This document shows, piece by piece, positions 33,680-42,885 of a stretch of 44,736 bases of DNA. The stretch comes from Sporosarcina sp. E16_8 (lineage in GTDB: Bacteria > Bacillota > Bacilli > Bacillales_A > Planococcaceae): contig NZ_JADPRZ010000026.1 of assembly GCF_017347095.1 (NCBI RefSeq), positions 1-44,736 on the forward strand, given 5' to 3'. Made by a program: the position numbers and the translations under genes. Below the pieces are notes generated by a model that saw only the letters and a list, made by a program, of their open reading frames with translations, was not told where the DNA came from and ran no database searches. The stretch's first letter is position 1. The number at the start of each line of letters is the position of its first letter.

Positions 33680-36187
33680 ATGCTTAGCGTATTGAATAAA
33701 ATGTTTGATATGAATAAAAGGGATTTGAAGCGTCTTGACAAGATTGCGGACAAGGTCGAAGCGCTCGCAACACAGATGGAACAGCTTTCAGATGAACAGC
33801 TGACAGCGAAAACAGTTGAATTCAAAGAACGTTTCTTAAAAGGAGAAACGCTTGATGATCTTCAGGCTGAGGCTTTTGCAGTCGTTCGCGAAGCGTCGAA
33901 ACGAGTCCTTGGCATGTATCCATTCCGCGTGCAAATTATTGGGGCTGCCGCTTTACACGAAGGTAATATAGCGGAGATGAAAACCGGTGAAGGGAAGACA
34001 TTGACGTCGACGCTGTCGGTTTATTTGAACGCGCTTGCCGGTCAAGGTGTACACGTTGTAACCGTGAACGAATACCTTGCCAGCCGTGATGCAACGGAAA
34101 TGGCGCTACTTTATGAGTTTCTTGGATTCTCAGTCGGTCTGAACTTAAATAGTTTATCAAAGGAAGAGAAACGAGAAGCGTACAGTGCGGATATAACGTA
34201 CAGCACGAACAATGAACTCGGTTTCGACTACCTACGTGATAACATGGTGCTTTATAATGAACATAAAGTGCAGCGTCCGCTATTCTACGCAGTTATAGAT
34301 GAGGTTGACTCAATCTTAATTGACGAAGCGCGTACACCACTAATCATCTCTGGACAAGCTGCAAAAGCGGCCGAATTGTATCGCTTGGCGAATAAATTTA
34401 CACAATCACTCAAAAAAGAAGAAGATTATTCATATGATGAGTCGACGAAGGGTGTCGTGTTGACGGAAAGCGGTATCGAGAAATCGGAATCTGCGTTCAG
34501 CATCGATAACTTATTCGATTTACAGCATGTGACGCTTAACCATGCGATTAACCAATCGTTGAAAGCACATGCGAGTATGCATATCGATGTCGATTACGTT
34601 GTTCAAGAAGGCGAAGTCGTCATCGTCGATTCATTTACAGGACGTCTTATGAAAGGGCGTCGCTACAGTGACGGGCTCCACCAGGCGATTGAAGCGAAAG
34701 AAGGCCTGGAAGTTCAGAATGAAACGATGACTCTTGCGACAATTACGTTCCAAAACTACTTCCGTATGTACGACAAACTGTCAGGTATGACGGGGACAGC
34801 GAAAACGGAAGAAGAAGAGTTCCGTAATATTTACAACATGAACGTCATTGCGATTCCGACGAATCGTCCGCTAATCCGTGATGACCGTGCAGATCTTATT
34901 TACTCTTCAATGGAAGGTAAGTACAAGGCAGTTGCGGAAGACATCAAAGAACGCAATGAAAAAGGCCAGCCTGTACTTGTCGGTACGGTAGCGATTGAAA
35001 CGTCTGAGATTATTTCAAAGCATTTGACAAAATACGGTGTGAAGCATAATGTTTTAAATGCGAAAAACCACAGTCGTGAAGCGGAAATTATTTTGGAAGC
35101 CGGTCAAAAAGGCGCTGTTACAATCGCGACGAATATGGCGGGGCGTGGTACGGATATAAAACTTGAAGAAGGCGTGCAGGAACTTGGCGGTCTCGCGGTT
35201 CTAGGAACAGAACGACATGAGTCGCGTCGAATTGACAACCAGCTCCGTGGACGTTCCGGTCGTCAAGGGGATCCGGGTGTGACGCAGTTCTATTTATCTC
35301 TTGAAGATGAATTGATGCGCCGTTTTGGTTCTGACCAAATGAAGTCGATGATGACGAAACTTGGTATGGACGACACGACACCCATTCAGTCGAAAATGGT
35401 ATCGCGTTCGGTTGAAGCTGCTCAGAAACGGGTAGAGGGTAATAACTTTGATGCACGGAAACGTTTGCTGCAGTATGATGATGTATTACGCCTACAGCGT
35501 GAAATCATCTACAAAGAACGGAATGAAATTCTGGAGTCAGAAAACATCCGTGGCGTACTAGAGCAAATGCTGTCGAATGTTCTTGCAAATGCTGTAGCCA
35601 TTCATACGACAGAAGAGAAAGAAAGCGATTGGAATCTAAAAGGACTCGAAGATTTCCTAGGTGCTAACGTACTTCCAGACGGAAGCGTAACAATTGCGGC
35701 TATGGAAGGGAAATCGGTTGAGGAATTGACGTCGTTCATCCAACAGGCAATCACTGAACGGTATGATGAGAAGGAAGCGGAAATGTCGGAAGAGCGCATG
35801 CGCGAATTCGAAAAAGTCGTCTTGCTTCGTGCGATTGACTCGAAATGGACGGATCATATTGACGCGATGGATCAATTGCGTCACGGTATCCATTTGCGTG
35901 CCTATGGTCAAACGGATCCGCTTCGTGAATACCAGGCGGAAGGATTTGCAATGTTTGAGGAAATGGTTGCATCGATTGAAGCCGATTCAGCGAAGTATGT
36001 GATGAAAGCAGAAATCCGCAACAACCTTGAACGTGAAGAAGTTGTCAAAGCACAGGCCGTTAATCCGAAAGAGGATGGCGAGCAAGTGCGCAAGAAACCA
36101 GTGCGTCGCGCAGTTAACATCGGTCGTAACGATCCATGCCCATGCGGCAGCGGGAAGAAATATAAAAACTGCCACGGTAATGCGTAA
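33680..36187 (+). CDS. secA: Preprotein translocase ATPase SecA
   Basis: The product is 835 aa, ATG 33680. It drives secretory proteins through SecYEG by ATP hydrolysis at the membrane. Walker A is [11 protein letters not shown] (about residue 100), the DEAD-like box [16 protein letters not shown], and motif [13 protein letters not shown]. The C-terminal zinc-binding tail [14 protein letters not shown] is complete, so SecB-like or lipid contact is possible. Its length is normal for Bacillales. It precedes prfB by 35 bp, and the two are probably co-transcribed. Confidence 0.97.
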   Translation: MLSVLNKMFDMNKRDLKRLDKIADKVEALATQMEQLSDEQLTAKTVEFKERFLKGETLDDLQAEAFAVVREASKRVLGMYPFRVQIIGAAALHEGNIAEMKTGEGKTLTSTLSVYLNALAGQGVHVVTVNEYLASRDATEMALLYEFLGFSVGLNLNSLSKEEKREAYSADITYSTNNELGFDYLRDNMVLYNEHKVQRPLFYAVIDEVDSILIDEARTPLIISGQAAKAAELYRLANKFTQSLKKEEDYSYDESTKGVVLTESGIEKSESAFSIDNLFDLQHVTLNHAINQSLKAHASMHIDVDYVVQEGEVVIVDSFTGRLMKGRRYSDGLHQAIEAKEGLEVQNETMTLATITFQNYFRMYDKLSGMTGTAKTEEEEFRNIYNMNVIAIPTNRPLIRDDRADLIYSSMEGKYKAVAEDIKERNEKGQPVLVGTVAIETSEIISKHLTKYGVKHNVLNAKNHSREAEIILEAGQKGAVTIATNMAGRGTDIKLEEGVQELGGLAVLGTERHESRRIDNQLRGRSGRQGDPGVTQFYLSLEDELMRRFGSDQMKSMMTKLGMDDTTPIQSKMVSRSVEAAQKRVEGNNFDARKRLLQYDDVLRLQREIIYKERNEILESENIRGVLEQMLSNVLANAVAIHTTEEKESDWNLKGLEDFLGANVLPDGSVTIAAMEGKSVEELTSFIQQAITERYDEKEAEMSEERMREFEKVVLLRAIDSKWTDHIDAMDQLRHGIHLRAYGQTDPLREYQAEGFAMFEEMVASIEADSAKYVMKAEIRNNLEREEVVKAQAVNPKEDGEQVRKKPVRRAVNIGRNDPCPCGSGKKYKNCHGNA

Positions 36188-36222
36188 GCTACCGGGCAAC
36201 CCAAATTCAGGAGGAAACTATT

Positions 36223-37327
36223 ATGATGGAATTATCCGATGTACGCAACGAGCTCGACAAATCAGCTAAGAAATTAGCGGACTTTAGGGGGTCTCTTTGA
36301 CTTAGAAAACAAAGAGGCACGAATCCAAGAGTTAGATGAAGCAATGCTAGAGCCAGGTTTCTGGGATAGCCAGGACGGCGCGCAAAAAGTAATCTCCGAG
36401 TCGAATGCGTTGAAAGACGTTGTCGGCGAGTATACGGAGTTGACTGATGAACAGGAAAACCTTGAAATGACGCTTGAACTATTACGCGAGGAAAACGATG
36501 CAGAGATGCAAGAAGATCTTGGCGTAGAGTTGAAGGGATTCAAGAAGAAGCTCGATGAATTTGAACTACAAATGCTTCTAAGTGATGAATTTGATAGTAA
36601 TAGTGCGGTTCTTGAACTTCATTCGGGTGCAGGCGGTACGGAATCCCAGGACTGGGCTTCTATGCTGCTTCGCATGTACACGCGTTGGGCTGAACACCGT
36701 GGCTTTAAAGTCGAAACACTCGACTACCAAGCTGGGGATGAAGCCGGCGTGAAATCCGTAACATTGGCGATTAAAGGCCATAATGCATATGGTTATTTAA
36801 AAGCAGAAAAAGGCGTTCACCGTCTTGTTCGGATTTCTCCGTTTGACTCATCAGGTCGACGCCATACGTCATTCTCTTCGATTGAAGTAATGCCGGAGTT
36901 TGAAGGCGAAGTTGATATTGACCTTAAGATGGAAGACGTTAAAATCGATACGTATCGTTCAAGTGGTGCGGGTGGACAGCACGTCAATACGACAGATTCA
37001 GCAGTCCGTATGACGCATCTTCCAACTGGCGCAATTGTTACCTGTCAGACAGAACGTTCACAAATTAAAAACCGAGATCGCGCAATCAATTTATTGAAAG
37101 CGAAGATTTACCAGATCAGAGTCGAAGAAGAGGAAGCACGTCTTCTTGAAATTCGGGGAGATCAAAAAGAAATCGGTTGGGGAAGCCAGATCCGTTCATA
37201 CGTTTTCCACCCGTATTCCATGGTGAAAGATCACCGGACGAGTGCAGAAACAGGAAACGTCAGTGCGGTAATGGACGGCGATATCGACCTGTTCATCAAT
37301 GCTTACTTGCGTTCACGTATTTCTTAA
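36223..37327 (+). CDS. prfB: Peptide chain release factor 2, made by programmed +1 frameshift
   Basis: The gene reads join(36223-36297, 36299-37327), 367 aa. ATG 36223 follows AGGAGGAAAC. After 25 codons the zero frame meets TGA (36298-36300), and reading shifts by one base on CTT TGA C. The rest has [12 protein letters not shown] (the SPF tripeptide that reads UGA and UAA stop codons) and [16 protein letters not shown] (the GGQ motif that releases the peptide). When RF2 is scarce, termination at the TGA is slow and shifting rises, so the protein controls its own level. Confidence 0.96.
36286..36301 (+). promoter_or_regulatory. RF2 programmed frameshift site
   Basis: AGGGGGTCTCTTTGAC: the internal AGGGGG pairs with 16S rRNA three bases before the slippery CTT, and TGA follows. 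This matches the known prfB signal. Confidence 0.95.
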
Positions 37328-37441
37328 TAGAATTGTTGACTAACTGAATAGCTAAAGTAAACGGAGTGACGTCGCCATTCAAGGTAGCTGAAATGCACTA
37401 AGACTGGCGGCATCTTCAATCGCCGTAGCGAATTCAATGGA

Positions 37442-37466
37442 GTGCACTTCGGTGCGCTTTTTCTTT
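37442..37466 (+). terminator. Terminator after prfB
   Basis: GTGCAC-TTCG-GTGCGC, then TTTTTCTTTT. The stem is short but has a stable TTCG loop. The rest of the 37328-37746 gap shows no gene. Confidence 0.6.
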
Positions 37467-37698
37467 TGCCCACCTGTTTAATGAAAATAATGGATAGTCC
37501 TTTTAAGAGGTTTTGGAAGCATGGATTATGTGTATATTAAGTAATGAAGGCATAATTAACTGTAATTAGTCGTCTGATGCGTTTACGAACGGTGTTCACA
37601 AAGTTGAGACAAACTGTGATGGAGGTTGATAAGACGGTATTTGTTGTCGATTTGATAAATATAGGGGAATCCCTAGGTGATTTAAATGCCCGTTGTTT

Positions 37699-37707
37699 TG
37701 GTATACT
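37699..37707 (+). promoter_or_regulatory. Extended -10 promoter of cccB
   Basis: TGGTATACT is an extended -10 element, 40 bp before the cccB start. The -35 region is poor, which is common with TGn sites. Confidence 0.5.
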
Positions 37708-37746
37708 TAGGTAGGTAGTACAAAATTCATAAATGGAGGTAAGAAA

Positions 37747-38088
37747 ATGAAAACTAAGTTTTTAGCAGTTATGCTGGGAGCTGTTCTTGTCCTTGGGGCA
37801 TGTGGCGGCGACAAAGCAAAAGAGAAAGAAACAGTCACTCCAGGTACTGGTACTGAAACAGCATCTGTTGATGTTGAAAAAGTGGTTAGCACGAGCTGTA
37901 TCGCTTGTCACGGTGGTAACCTTGAACTTAAAGGTGGCATGGGTCCCGATCTATCACAAGTAGGTGGCCGTTTGTCTGAAAAGGAAATTCATGACGTAAT
38001 CGTCAATGGTCGCGGTAGTATGCCAGCGATTAAAGTTAGTGACGAAGAAGCAACTGCAGTTGCAAAATGGCTTTCTGATAAAAAATAA
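37747..38088 (+). CDS. cccB: Lipoprotein cytochrome c-551
   Basis: The product is 113 aa, ATG 37747, behind GGAGG. A lipoprotein signal ends in LGAC (Cys19), a Thr/Glu-rich linker follows, and then a c-type cytochrome domain: CIACH (51-55) binds haem and Met92 in GSMPAI is the sixth ligand. It carries electrons on the outer face of the membrane, probably to a terminal oxidase. Its place between prfB and ftsE is the same as in Bacillus. Confidence 0.95.
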   Translation: MKTKFLAVMLGAVLVLGACGGDKAKEKETVTPGTGTETASVDVEKVVSTSCIACHGGNLELKGGMGPDLSQVGGRLSEKEIHDVIVNGRGSMPAIKVSDEEATAVAKWLSDKK

Positions 38089-38100
38089 AGCTTACGATGA

Positions 38101-38140
38101 AACCGCTACTGGGCTATATGCCTGGGGCGGTTTTTTTGTT
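38101..38140 (+). terminator. Terminator of cccB
   Basis: AACCGC (38101) and GCGGTT (38127) pair around a GGC...GCC inner part, and TTTTTTT follows. Confidence 0.75.
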
Positions 38141-38159
38141 TTGTGGTGGGCTGAGCTGG

Positions 38160-38285
38160 AGTTAGTCAGTAGAGCTTGTCGATTAGCCATAACAGTTCGG
38201 CTGCTTGCCCTCATTGTTTGTCGATTAGCCATAACAGTTACATAGTTAGCCCTTACAGTCCGCGCATTCCTCACACAGTTCGACG
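38160..38285. repeat. Degenerate tandem array of 21-bp units
   Basis: About six units of 21 bp. Two are almost the same over 17 bp (GATTAGCCATAACAGTT at 38181 and 38223, 42 bp apart), and the others are diverged (AGTTAGCCCTTACAGTCC). The unit length and the GCCATAAC / GCCCTTAC core resemble the array at 44385. It follows the cccB terminator directly. The rest of the gap to 38494 shows no gene. Confidence 0.75.
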
Positions 38286-38494
38286 GCACTCTTCGTCATT
38301 TGATAAAATCAACCACTAATCCAAAAAATATTGCTAATAATAGAGGAATTCCCTCCTAAAGGTCGAATACAATCAAGTGAGACAGTCTTTTGGTCTAGTG
38401 GTTTTGTCGGATAATAGAACTATCGTCTATGTTTATCGATGTTATAGTCAAGAATTAAATGAAACACAACTGTAATACTTAGAAAGTCGAATCA

Positions 38495-38503
38495 TGTTAT
38501 AAT
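38495..38503 (+). promoter_or_regulatory. Extended -10 promoter of ftsE
   Basis: TGTTATAAT is an extended -10 element with a perfect TATAAT, 48 bp before the start of ftsE. No good -35 box is seen. Confidence 0.55.
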
Positions 38504-38551
38504 AGGGCTGTTGGAAAAAAAGAGAGACAAAAATATTCAGGTGGTTTTAGA

Positions 38552-39235
38552 ATGATTGTGATGAAAAATGTCTATAAAAAGTATCCGAACGGCGTCGTTG
38601 CAGCAAATGGCATTAACATCGAAATTGACCGTGGAGAATTTGTTTATGTGGTCGGTCCGAGTGGTGCAGGTAAGTCGACGTTCATTAAAATGATGTACCG
38701 TGAAGAAAGACCAACAAGTGGAGAGATTATTATTAATGGCATAAATCTTGCAACATTGCGTAACAAACGTGTACCGCAATTGCGCAGGCAGATTGGCGTT
38801 GTTTTTCAAGACTTTAAATTATTACCTAAATTGAATGTTTACGAGAATGTGGCGTTTGCGCTCGAAGTAATAGAAGCACCGCCAGCAGAAATCCGAAAAA
38901 AAGTGAATGATGTTCTTGCGCTTGTCGGACTTACGCAAAAAGCGCGGATGTTCCCGAACGAATTATCAGGTGGAGAAGAGCAACGTGTTTCCATCGCTAG
39001 GTCAATCGTCAATGTACCGAAAGTTGTCATTGCAGATGAACCGACAGGAAATCTTGACCCTGAAACATCATGGGACATCATGAAGATTTTCGAACAGATC
39101 AATGCTCGTGGAACGACGATTGTCATGGCTACCCATAATCGGGAGATTGTTAACGCTATAAAACACCGTGTAATTGCTATAGAAGGCGGACTCATTACCC
39201 GTGACGAATACGGAGGTGAGTACTATGAAGGCTAG
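38552..39235 (+). CDS. ftsE: Cell division ABC-type ATPase FtsE
   Basis: The product is 227 aa, ATG 38552, behind AGGTGG. Walker A is GPSGAGKS (35-42), the Q-loop VVFQDFKLL, the signature LSGGEEQRV (137-145), Walker B VVIADEP (157-163) and the switch His194. FtsE pairs with FtsX and uses ATP to activate cell-wall hydrolases outside the membrane. The ftsX gene starts inside its last codons. Confidence 0.97.
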   Translation: MIVMKNVYKKYPNGVVAANGINIEIDRGEFVYVVGPSGAGKSTFIKMMYREERPTSGEIIINGINLATLRNKRVPQLRRQIGVVFQDFKLLPKLNVYENVAFALEVIEAPPAEIRKKVNDVLALVGLTQKARMFPNELSGGEEQRVSIARSIVNVPKVVIADEPTGNLDPETSWDIMKIFEQINARGTTIVMATHNREIVNAIKHRVIAIEGGLITRDEYGGEYYEG

Positions 39236-40109
39236 AACGCTCGGTCGGCATGTACGCGAAAGTTTTAAGAGCATTCGCCGTAACAGTTGGATGACATTTG
39301 CGTCAGTTAGTGCTGTTACCGTCACTCTCCTGCTGGTCGGTGTATTTATCGTGATTATGATGAATTTTAACCATCTTGCGAAAAGTATCGAGAATGACGT
39401 GGAAATTAAAGTTGTTGCCGATCCAGCAGCAGACAAGGTGATAATTAAAGAGCTGGTAGAAAAAGTCCAATCAACAGATGGAGTTCTTGAAGTTGTCTAT
39501 TCGTCGCGAGATGCTGAGCTTGACAAGATGATTAAATCATTTGGTGATGAACTAAGTCTATATAAACAGAGCAATCCGCTTGGTGATGCACTGTATGTAA
39601 AAGCGAAGGACCCACAACAGACTGCCGCTATTGCAAAGAAAATTGATACATATGACTATACATATGATGTCGTGTATGGCGAAGAAAAAGTGGAGAAGCT
39701 CTTCAATGTACTAAACATGAGCCGAAATATCGGTCTTGTTTTGATACTAGCACTGTTATTTACGGCGATGTTCCTTATTTCGAATACAATCCGTATAACT
39801 ATCGTTGCTAGACGAACTGAAATTGAAATTATGAAATTAGTCGGAGCGACGAATAACTTCGTGCGTATTCCGTTTGTATTAGAAGGAATGTGGCTTGGCA
39901 TTATGGGGGCAATCGCTCCAATGCTCATCATATCTATATCCTATTACAAGTTATTCGAACTTTTGGAACCGAAACTGCAAGGAGAACTGTTCCAATTACT
40001 TAACACGGCACCCTTCATATACCAACTAAATGGACTGATTCTATTTATGGGGATTTCGATTGGTGTTTGGGGCAGCTTTATGTCTGTGCGTAAATTTCTT
40101 AAAGTGTAA
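39225..40109 (+). CDS. ftsX: Membrane protein FtsX
   Basis: The product is 294 aa from ATG 39225, behind GGAGGTGAG, overlapping ftsE by 11 bp; the frame opens at 39201 without a ribosome site. Four membrane helices are seen: about 25-45 (FASVSAVTVTLLLVGVFIVI), about 170-190, about 220-240 and about 265-285. A large outside loop after helix 1 (about 50-165) contacts the hydrolase. It works with FtsE to switch on the M23 protein encoded next. Confidence 0.96.
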   Translation: MKARTLGRHVRESFKSIRRNSWMTFASVSAVTVTLLLVGVFIVIMMNFNHLAKSIENDVEIKVVADPAADKVIIKELVEKVQSTDGVLEVVYSSRDAELDKMIKSFGDELSLYKQSNPLGDALYVKAKDPQQTAAIAKKIDTYDYTYDVVYGEEKVEKLFNVLNMSRNIGLVLILALLFTAMFLISNTIRITIVARRTEIEIMKLVGATNNFVRIPFVLEGMWLGIMGAIAPMLIISISYYKLFELLEPKLQGELFQLLNTAPFIYQLNGLILFMGISIGVWGSFMSVRKFLKV

Positions 40110-40143
40110 ATAATAGATAGAGTGTGAGAGGGGAACTGGGAAG

Positions 40144-41469
40144 TTGAGTAGATACAAAAAGCTGTTGTCGGGCACAATTGCAATCGTTTTCCTGTCCAGT
40201 ATTATTAGTGGAGCGGGCGTTTTAGCAAGTCCTTTGGATGACCTTAAAAAAGAACAGAAATTACTTGATATGAAGAAAAGTGAATTGAATACGGGAATTA
40301 GTAAAAAGAATACTGAAATTCAAAGCAAAAAAACAACAATCGAAAAAATTACGGATCAAATTTTAGCGCTTAATGCTAAAATTACCGAATCCAATGAACA
40401 GATTAACCGTGTTATCGGACAAATAAATCAAACAAACGATGAAATTGATGCGCTACGTATTTCAATTGCTGATCTTGAAAAGAAAATTGAAGAGCGTGAT
40501 GTAGTATTGCGTGAACGTGTTCGTGCCATGCAAGTAAAAGGTGGACAAGTTAGCTATCTTGACGTTCTCCTTGGAGCAAATAGTTTTGCAGATTTCATAG
40601 ACCGTTTTTCGGCTGTCAATTCTTTAATGGATGCAGATCGGGATATTATGGAGCAACAGGCAAGTGATATTGCGCAGCTTGAAGAAGAGAAAGCACTTGT
40701 CGAATCCAAACTGGCGAAGCAAGAAGCCGCTAAAGAACAACTGCAAAGTTTGAGAGCCTCTCTTTTAGCACAGAAAAAAGATAAGAATAAGTTAATCGAT
40801 AAGCTAGAAGCTGAACAACAGAAATTAGCCAACGAAAAAGAAAAATTGGAAGTTGATTTGCATGAAACGTATGAGGTTAGTAAAGATCTTGAAACGAAGA
40901 TTATTACGGAGCAAAAACGTATAGCTGAAATTGCGCGTCAAGCTGAAATTGCACGTAAAGCAGCGGCAGCTCAAGCTGCGAGAGACAAACAAAATAGTAG
41001 TAGCGGTGGAAGTGGTGGTGGAGGTTCATCGTCTTATCTTCCACCCGTATCAAATGGTACATGGACAAAACCAGCTTCTGGAACTTACACATCGTCATTC
41101 GGTTGGAGAACGCATCCAATCTACGGTACTCAAAGACAACACCGTGGAGCCGACATTGCGAATAGCACTGGAACGTCTGTAGTCTCGGCGGGTGACGGAG
41201 TTGTTTCCCATGCTGGACAAATGGGAACTTATGGCAATGTTATCATGGTGACACATTCAATTGATGGACAGATTTTCACAACAGTCTATGCACATCTGTC
41301 CAGCATTAATACAAGCGCTGGTCAGCAAGTTGCAAAAGGCCAGTTCATCGGGAAGATTGGAACCACAGGCGCATCGACCGGGCCTCACCTCCATTTTGAA
41401 ATGCATATTGGAAACTGGTCAGCATCTGGACCAAGTGCCGTTAATCCGTTACGTTATGTATCATTTTAA
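40144..41469 (+). CDS. Murein hydrolase activated by FtsEX: coiled coil plus M23 domain
   Basis: The product is 441 aa from TTG 40144, with GGGGAACTGGGAAG before it. It has a signal peptide (about 1-28, cut after GVLAS), a long coiled coil (about 30-270), a Gly/Ser linker (SSSGGSGGGGSSS), and an M23 peptidase domain with HRGAD (His333, Asp337) and HLH (415-417), so the zinc site is complete. It should cut peptide bonds in peptidoglycan. The coiled coil would bind the outside loop of FtsX, as for EnvC in Gram-negatives and CwlO- or PcsB-like proteins in Firmicutes. It is 34 bp after ftsX. Confidence 0.93.
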   Translation: MSRYKKLLSGTIAIVFLSSIISGAGVLASPLDDLKKEQKLLDMKKSELNTGISKKNTEIQSKKTTIEKITDQILALNAKITESNEQINRVIGQINQTNDEIDALRISIADLEKKIEERDVVLRERVRAMQVKGGQVSYLDVLLGANSFADFIDRFSAVNSLMDADRDIMEQQASDIAQLEEEKALVESKLAKQEAAKEQLQSLRASLLAQKKDKNKLIDKLEAEQQKLANEKEKLEVDLHETYEVSKDLETKIITEQKRIAEIARQAEIARKAAAAQAARDKQNSSSGGSGGGGSSSYLPPVSNGTWTKPASGTYTSSFGWRTHPIYGTQRQHRGADIANSTGTSVVSAGDGVVSHAGQMGTYGNVIMVTHSIDGQIFTTVYAHLSSINTSAGQQVAKGQFIGKIGTTGASTGPHLHFEMHIGNWSASGPSAVNPLRYVSF

Positions 41470-41478
41470 CTAATTGTG

Positions 41479-41510
41479 TCCGTCCCAAGACTGGGGCGGA
41501 TTTTTTTTGT
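41479..41510 (+). terminator. Terminator of the ftsEX operon
   Basis: TCCGTCCC and GGGGCGGA pair around AAGACT, followed by eight T residues. Confidence 0.8.
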
Positions 41511-41584
41511 TTTTATAAACTTGAATGATGGCTTTCGAGGCTATTATTGGATACGATTATGGTATTAATTATCGAAGGGATTTT

Positions 41585-42238
41585 ATGCGTATGCCAGTAA
41601 CTTCGTTTTTTACGATAGGAAGCCTCAGCGTTCCAGCGTCTTGGATTGCCATCATGGCAGCATTTTTTGTTGCATATAGTGCAGTTCGGTTCCGATATGG
41701 GAAAAAGCATGCGGTAATCATAGGGGATGCTTTTTTTTATTTGGTGATTGTTTGGAAATTGAGTATCGTACTCACTGATTACGAATCGATTCTTCGGTCA
41801 CCTCTTGCGCTTGTTTATTTCCACGGTGGGGTAGTTGGTTTTTACTTAGGGCTGCTATTTATTGCCGGGAAGACTTTATGGGATATCAAGAAGGGCCGGC
41901 TGGGTGCAGATGGGTTTCGGGCACTCTTTACGGGTGCGGTTTTTGTTCAAGTTGTGTATCAGGTGATGATGGTTTTATTGAATGAAGGTGAAATGATTGC
42001 CCAGGTAGTGACGGTTGTTGTATTTGGGTTATTCACGGTGTTTTTCTGGATGAATAGTAGGAAAGCTAGTAATTGGCCGGTTCAACTTGCGCTTGTGTTT
42101 ATGGCGGTTCATGTTTTTGTAGCTGCTGTTCAACCCGATGAATTTATTCAGACACCGCTTATTTCGACTGTAGTTATGGGGTTATTTTTTGTGATTGTGT
42201 TTATGCGGAAGTTAGATTGGAGGATCAACTATGAATAA
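41585..42238 (+). CDS. Multi-pass membrane protein, possibly Lgt-like
   Basis: The product is 217 aa from ATG 41585, with CGAAGGGA in front; the frame opens at 41525 without a ribosome site. Six or seven hydrophobic helices are visible. LALVYFHGGVVGFYLGLLF resembles the HGG segment of prolipoprotein diacylglyceryl transferase (Lgt), but no complete Lgt signature is seen, so I only suggest a distant relation. Its end overlaps the TlpA-like gene by 8 bp, which suggests that the two work together, perhaps in envelope redox or cytochrome maturation. Confidence 0.75.
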   Translation: MRMPVTSFFTIGSLSVPASWIAIMAAFFVAYSAVRFRYGKKHAVIIGDAFFYLVIVWKLSIVLTDYESILRSPLALVYFHGGVVGFYLGLLFIAGKTLWDIKKGRLGADGFRALFTGAVFVQVVYQVMMVLLNEGEMIAQVVTVVVFGLFTVFFWMNSRKASNWPVQLALVFMAVHVFVAAVQPDEFIQTPLISTVVMGLFFVIVFMRKLDWRINYE

Positions 42239-42812
42239 GAAAACACTTGGATTCATCCTAGCTGCATTGCTTATCGGGTCGATGGTGATCGTGATGGTGA
42301 AATCGAATTTGGATAAACCAAAAGAGATCGATAAGTTTCTGATTGGTGCAGATTTTAGTGCATTAGACGAAGTGCCTGGTTTGGAAAAAGGTTCGATTCC
42401 ACCTGACTTTGAACTGTCTACGCTTTCTGGTGAAGTGGTTAAGCTATCGGATTTGAAGGGCAAAAAAGTAATTTTAAATTTCTGGGCGTCGTGGTGCGGA
42501 CCGTGTAAGGCGGAAATGCCGCATATGCAGAAATACTATAAGAAATATAAGGAGAAAGACAATGTTGAAATTGTTGCGGTCAATTTGACGACGGCGGAGA
42601 GGCGGGGCATTAAGGGCGTTGAGGAATTCATCGATATCTATAGATTGACGTTCCCGATTCCGCTGGATAAAGAAGGTACGGTTATGGATGACTACCGGAT
42701 TATCCCGATTCCAACAACGTTTATGATAGGCACGGACGGTAAGATTAGTCAGAAAATCGTCGGGCCGATGGATGAAAAGACATTGAGGGACCTAGTTAAA
42801 AATTTAGATTGA
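42231..42812 (+). CDS. Membrane-anchored thioredoxin-like protein (TlpA/ResA family)
   Basis: The product is 193 aa, ATG 42231, behind GGAGGATC. One membrane helix (about 6-24) is followed by a thioredoxin fold outside the membrane with NFWASWCGPCKAEMPHM (WCGPC at 88-92) and PTTFMIGTDGKI with its cis-Pro. The family reduces disulfides, for example apocytochrome c cysteines in ResA. With cccB nearby, a role in making c-type cytochromes is likely but not proved. Confidence 0.92.
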   Translation: MNKKTLGFILAALLIGSMVIVMVKSNLDKPKEIDKFLIGADFSALDEVPGLEKGSIPPDFELSTLSGEVVKLSDLKGKKVILNFWASWCGPCKAEMPHMQKYYKKYKEKDNVEIVAVNLTTAERRGIKGVEEFIDIYRLTFPIPLDKEGTVMDDYRIIPIPTTFMIGTDGKISQKIVGPMDEKTLRDLVKNLD

Positions 42813-42885
42813 AGAAAGCCGGTTTACTGCTGTCGTAATGTTCCTATGTCGTTCATATAATGGACGGAGGAGGGGACATTGCATT

